This document shows, piece after piece, positions 11,074-14,291 of a stretch of 14,291 bases of DNA. Below the pieces are notes generated by a model. That model saw nothing but the letters and a program-made list of their open reading frames with translations. It was not told the DNA's origin and did not search any database. The stretch's first letter is position 1, and each line of letters starts with the position of its first letter. The position numbers and the translations under genes were made by a program. The stretch is from Candidatus Adlerbacteria bacterium RIFCSPHIGHO2_02_FULL_54_18 (GTDB lineage Bacteria > Patescibacteriota > Minisyncoccia > Phycocordibacterales > SBAW01): positions 1 through 14,291 of the forward strand of contig MEWV01000022.1 in the NCBI GenBank assembly GCA_001775445.1, written 5' to 3'.

Positions 11074-13911
11074 CTACACTGTGGAAAAACTAACGATCTT
11101 CCCTGGTACATAAAACACTTTTTTTTCTCCCTTGTTCAACCACTTGGCAACGGCGGGGTGTACCCGTGCGGCGGCGAGCGCTTCCGCCTGCGGGGCATCC
11201 ACAGCGAGTTCTATCGAGCCACGTAATTTTCCGTCTACCTGTACCCCAATAATGAGTGTTTTTGCAACGAGTTTTGACTCATCATATGCAGGCCATTTAG
11301 CAAGGTCTACCCCGTTTTTTTCTGCCAGTTCGTGTACTATGTGCGGTGCAAAGGGTGCGAGCAGCTGCAAAAATATTTTATAAGTGTCGCTGCTTACCTC
11401 TTCCTTCTCACATTCATTGAGCAAAATCATCAGCGCCGAAACAGCCGTGTTCATCTTTAAACTTTCGATATCATCACCGACTTTTTTTATAGTCCGGTGC
11501 AACAAAGCTTCTTGTGACGAGCTTTTGGCTTCTAGTTTTGGCTCATTAGTCCTTAGTGTTGTCCCTAACCGCCACACTCTCTCCAAAAACCGCTGAACGC
11601 CGGCGATATTTTGCGTATTCCACGGCTTCATCTGCTCAAGCGGCCCCATAAACATCATATAGAGGCGCAGTATGTCAGCCCCGTACTCTACGATGATGTC
11701 ATCTGGATTAACTACATTTCCTTTTGACTTGCTCATTTTATTGCCGTCGACGGCGAGTATTAGCCCTTGGTGCCGAAGCCGTAAAAATGGCTCATCAAAG
11801 GCAAGATACCCCATATCATGTAGGGCTTTGGTGAAGAAACGCCCATAGAGTAGGTGTAGTACGGTATGCTCGGCACCGCCGACATAGAGATCAACAGGGA
11901 GCCACTTATTCAACTCCTCTTTGCTCGCAAACTCCTTCTTATTATGTGCGTCGGCAAAGCGCAAAAAGTACCACGATGAACACACGAAGGTATCCATCGT
12001 ATCTATCTCCGGCCGCCAACCCTTGCCAAAAATACGCTCCGTTCTCTCTAACAGCTCTTTGGACTGCCCTAAGGGAGAGGTGCCGGTGGGCTTAAACTCT
12101 ACGTCGGTCGGGAGCATCCACGGCAAGTGCTCCTCAGGGATAGAGTGTGCCTTCCCTTCCGGGTCGTAGACAATCGGTATAGGTGCACCCCAGTATCGCT
12201 GACGGCTAATGAGCCAGTCACGGAGACGGTAAGTGGTTTTTGTCTTTCCACCAACAAATTCTGTAATCTTTTGTTTTGCCTCTTCTGACTGCATACCGTC
12301 GAACGTGCCGGAATTATTAAGGATACCGGGACCTATGTAGGGACCTTGTGTACCGAGCATAAGCCGCAAAGTGTGTTGATGGGTACCAGGAGTAAGCTGC
12401 CGTTTCAACTCCTCGGCGCTGAGCCACAACACTTCATGCTTCTCCAACTCTTCAGCCGAAACCTCCTGTCGAGAATCATTTTTAAGGGCAAAAAGAAGCG
12501 CCTGCGCGTGAGCAACTCGGTTAACCTTTTTAGGTACGTGATAAAAGAGTCCGTGTATAAGGCCATAGTCCTCCACTAACTCGGCACTGGTATAGCCGGT
12601 TTCTTGCTCTATTTCCATCTTTGCCGCCTCCTCAGCCGTTTGACCCTCCTCTATGCCTCCCGTCACAAAGGTAACCCAGGCAACCTGCTTCCACTTGAGC
12701 GCAATATATTTGTCTTCGCTCCAATGTTTAACGACCGCAATGATCGCGTTCCGATGATCATACGGCATATCTTTTTTAACTTTGCCAGGTTCGGTCTCTT
12801 GTGTATAAAACGGCTCGAGAACCTGCCGAACAGGTAGGCCAAACCTCTGGGCAAACTCGTAGTCACGCTCATCGTGCGCAGGAACAGCCATAATCGCCCC
12901 GGTGCCGTAGTGTCCGAGCACATAGTCGGCGACCCACACCGGCATTTCTTCTTTATTTGCCGGATTAATAGCCATGATCCCTTTCAACTCAACTCCTGTT
13001 TTTTCCTTTCCGTCTGCGCTCCTATCGATATCCGACTTATTTTTTGCCTCGTTTATATACGTTTCTACTTCGTCCCAGTTTGTAATCTGCAATTTAAGAT
13101 TTAAAAGCTCCGGATGTTCGGGAGCCAATACCAAATACGTCGCACCAAACAGCGTATCCGACCGTGTCGTAAATACTTTGATGGACACCTGGTGTCCGTC
13201 AATCTTGAACTCTAGCTCTGCACCCTCACTGCGGCCTATCCAGTTGCGTTGGTTAATTTTAGTCGACTCCGGCCAGTCCAGTTGCTCGAGGGAGTCCTCC
13301 AGCTCATTGGCATAATCGGTAATTTTAAAGAACCACTGTTCAAGGTCTTTCTTCTCCACCTTGGCGCCCGAGCGCTCGGCGGTGCCGTCGGGAAGCACCT
13401 GCTCGTTGGCCAGCACTGTCTGGTCGACCGGGTCCCAGTTGACCAGCGCTTTCTTCTTGTATACCAGCCCCTTCTCGAAGAATTTGGTAAAGAGCCACTG
13501 CGTCCAGCGATAATAGTCGGGGTTATGTGTGCCCACCTCGCGCGACCAATCGTAGGAAAACCCAAGCGCTTTTATTTGTCTCCTAAAGTTATTTATCGAT
13601 TTGTCGGTGGTCTCCTGTGGCGCTACGCTGGTTTTAATAGCGTAGTTTTCTGCCGGTAGGCCAAAGGCATCCCACCCCATCGGGTGGAGCACATTAAATC
13701 CCTTCATGCGCTTGTAGCGGCTATAGATGTCGGTAGCAGTGTACCCCTCGACATGTCCCACGTGGAGCCCCTCGCCGGAGGGGTACGGAAACATGTCTAA
13801 AATATATTGTTTTGGTTTTTGGGAGTTGTCCTCCGCGGTAAAAGCCGCCGATTTTTCCCAGCGGTCTTGCCACTTCCTCTCTATTTCTTTCGGGTTGTAC
13901 ATCTGTGCCAT
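11074..13911 (-). CDS. leuS: Leucyl-tRNA synthetase with a Nudix-like domain inserted in the editing domain
   Basis: This class I synthetase charges tRNA-Leu in the cytoplasm. HVGH (residues 50-53) and KMSKS (725-729) are the signature motifs. RLRDWLISRQRYWG follows the CP1 domain, and the chain ends with the VQVDGKLRGS and YVPGKIV C-terminal pattern. CP1 editing residues are kept: TTRSDT ending at T253 and AVPAHDERD with D347/D350 (compare E. coli T252 and D342/D345). Total length is 945 residues. About 135 of these (386-522) form an extra block that begins HRNAIIAVVKHW, contains GGIEEGQTAEEAAK-MEIEQETGY (418-440, a Nudix box), and ends RLMLGTQ before the normal YIGPGILNNSGTFDG resumes. Without it the length would be about 810, normal for bacteria. 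The box has Gln, Met and Gln where the consensus has Glu, Arg and Glu. The start ATG lies in a 10-bp hairpin. Confidence 0.97.
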   Translation of the reverse strand: MAQMYNPKEIERKWQDRWEKSAAFTAEDNSQKPKQYILDMFPYPSGEGLHVGHVEGYTATDIYSRYKRMKGFNVLHPMGWDAFGLPAENYAIKTSVAPQETTDKSINNFRRQIKALGFSYDWSREVGTHNPDYYRWTQWLFTKFFEKGLVYKKKALVNWDPVDQTVLANEQVLPDGTAERSGAKVEKKDLEQWFFKITDYANELEDSLEQLDWPESTKINQRNWIGRSEGAELEFKIDGHQVSIKVFTTRSDTLFGATYLVLAPEHPELLNLKLQITNWDEVETYINEAKNKSDIDRSADGKEKTGVELKGIMAINPANKEEMPVWVADYVLGHYGTGAIMAVPAHDERDYEFAQRFGLPVRQVLEPFYTQETEPGKVKKDMPYDHRNAIIAVVKHWSEDKYIALKWKQVAWVTFVTGGIEEGQTAEEAAKMEIEQETGYTSAELVEDYGLIHGLFYHVPKKVNRVAHAQALLFALKNDSRQEVSAEELEKHEVLWLSAEELKRQLTPGTHQHTLRLMLGTQGPYIGPGILNNSGTFDGMQSEEAKQKITEFVGGKTKTTYRLRDWLISRQRYWGAPIPIVYDPEGKAHSIPEEHLPWMLPTDVEFKPTGTSPLGQSKELLERTERIFGKGWRPEIDTMDTFVCSSWYFLRFADAHNKKEFASKEELNKWLPVDLYVGGAEHTVLHLLYGRFFTKALHDMGYLAFDEPFLRLRHQGLILAVDGNKMSKSKGNVVNPDDIIVEYGADILRLYMMFMGPLEQMKPWNTQNIAGVQRFLERVWRLGTTLRTNEPKLEAKSSSQEALLHRTIKKVGDDIESLKMNTAVSALMILLNECEKEEVSSDTYKIFLQLLAPFAPHIVHELAEKNGVDLAKWPAYDESKLVAKTLIIGVQVDGKLRGSIELAVDAPQAEALAAARVHPAVAKWLNKGEKKVFYVPGKIVSFSTV

Positions 13912-13932
13912 ACAGAGGAGAGTCCTCTGTAT
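13910..13932 (-). promoter_or_regulatory. 10-bp perfect hairpin enclosing the leuS start region
   Basis: On the minus strand ATACAGAGGA, loop CTC, TCCTCTGTAT are perfectly complementary over 10 bp. The first arm contains AGAGGA, the only Shine-Dalgarno-like sequence of leuS (11 nt from ATG). The second arm ends with the AT of the start codon. It fills the 20-nt gap after the upstream stop codon. No T-run follows on either strand, so it is not a terminator. In mRNA it would hide the ribosome site and the start. Confidence 0.6.
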
Positions 13933-14291
13933 TAGAGCCCTTTAGGATAGGCCGGGTAGAGTTGCGGATCTATGGTGCGATCAAAACAGACGCGGCCCGG
14001 GTTGTGCTCCCAATTATTGCTTATCTCCTTGCCTTCGGGGAGGTACGCAACCGGCCGGGTCATCTCATACTTTTGTGCAGTGCGGCTTTCTTTTGTGAAA
14101 GTTGCGCACAGCTCAAAGGAAAGAGAGCCGGTCTTCTTATACTCGTAGGAAGCGCCACTCTCCGGGTCCCTCGGCACTATAAAACCCGAAATGGGATCGG
14201 CAAGCGCCTCAAGCGAAGGCGGGAGTGTTTGTTTTGGCTGGTAGTAACTGTATACAATTTGGCTTTGTATCTGCATGAGGTCACCCACGCG
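13932..14291 (-). CDS. C-terminal part of a DUF5671-like membrane protein (5' end outside the window)
   Basis: The frame is open to the window edge, beginning RVGDLMQIQSQIVYSYYQ. The visible 119 residues are soluble: a helix (DLMQIQSQIVYSYYQPKQTL), then LPPSLEALADPISGFIVPRDP, SGASYEYKKTGSLSFELCATF and an ending of NWEHNPGRVCFDRTIDPQLYP. From memory this order matches the outer C-terminal domain of CPR proteins with an N-terminal DUF5671 membrane domain. It has a pilin-like flavour (YP..L..L, P.DP.tG..Y.Y). Two Cys (ELCATF, RVCFD) may pair. A GTG at 14288 is in frame but is unlikely to be the start, because the reading frame stays open before it. It ends 20 nt before leuS and is probably co-transcribed with it. 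The family call is moderate and the role unknown. Confidence 0.72.
   Translation of the reverse strand, partial: RVGDLMQIQSQIVYSYYQPKQTLPPSLEALADPISGFIVPRDPESGASYEYKKTGSLSFELCATFTKESRTAQKYEMTRPVAYLPEGKEISNNWEHNPGRVCFDRTIDPQLYPAYPKGL

Noticed and set aside
1..14291. Alternative genetic code with UGA read as glycine, as in some CPR lineages
   Set aside because: mltG ends in UGA exactly where the family ends, and no internal in-frame UGA was needed in any gene.

Overview
The window reads as the chromosome of a Candidate Phyla Radiation (Patescibacteria) bacterium, most likely of the Parcubacteria/Paceibacteria kind. This is inferred from the gene set: a sigma-70 region 4 protein fused to HARE and winged-helix domains, a DUF5671-like membrane protein tail, a two-helix membrane protein resembling the N-terminal part of CPR conjugation-type ATPases, a cytosolic-looking M13 peptidase, and small, tightly packed genes with few Shine-Dalgarno sequences. 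The standard code fits: UGA is used as a normal stop, for example at the end of mltG, which argues against the UGA-glycine lineages. No tRNA, rRNA, insertion sequence or CRISPR array was found. The longest gap between genes is under 60 bases.

Layout. Positions 1-141 (minus) hold the first 47 codons of alaS, divergent from an M13 metallopeptidase at 178-2169 (plus), whose terminator seems to lie inside the 3' end of the converging ung. From 9544 down to 2193 runs a nine-gene minus-strand array: a DUF8128-like membrane protein, mltG, mnmA, a small anchored exported protein, an ATP-cone/restriction-endonuclease fusion, a Pro-rich membrane protein with a DUF7282-like outer domain, a Cys-containing RecB/Cas4-like nuclease, a minimal MGMT-type alkyltransferase and ung. 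Gaps of 2 nt and one 53-nt overlap suggest co-transcription. The last genes form a DNA repair/nuclease group (ung, MGMT, two PD-(D/E)XK proteins).

Positions 9592-9939 (plus) encode a three-helix membrane protein, divergent from the array and sharing an AT-rich promoter region with it. It converges on the sigma4-HARE regulator (9972-11018, minus) at a strong bidirectional terminator (9943-9981). That regulator has its own near-consensus promoter (TTGACA-N17-TATACA, with an extended -10 TG), placed so that the transcript would be almost leaderless. Upstream lie leuS (11074-13911, minus) and the 3' end of a DUF5671-like membrane protein gene (13932 to the window edge).

Main points of interest: (1) LeuRS carries a whole Nudix-like domain of about 135 residues inside its CP1 editing domain, with a partly degenerate Nudix box. 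(2) Two strong inverted repeats sit on start codons: a 10-bp hairpin covering the leuS ribosome-binding region and start, and a perfect 20-bp palindrome covering both candidate starts of the RecB/Cas4-like nuclease gene. (3) A nucleotide-sensing ATP-cone is fused to a restriction-type nuclease. (4) A sigma-region-4 protein is fused to HARE and winged-helix domains. Family assignments come from motifs read in the sequence and memory of the families; no database search was run.
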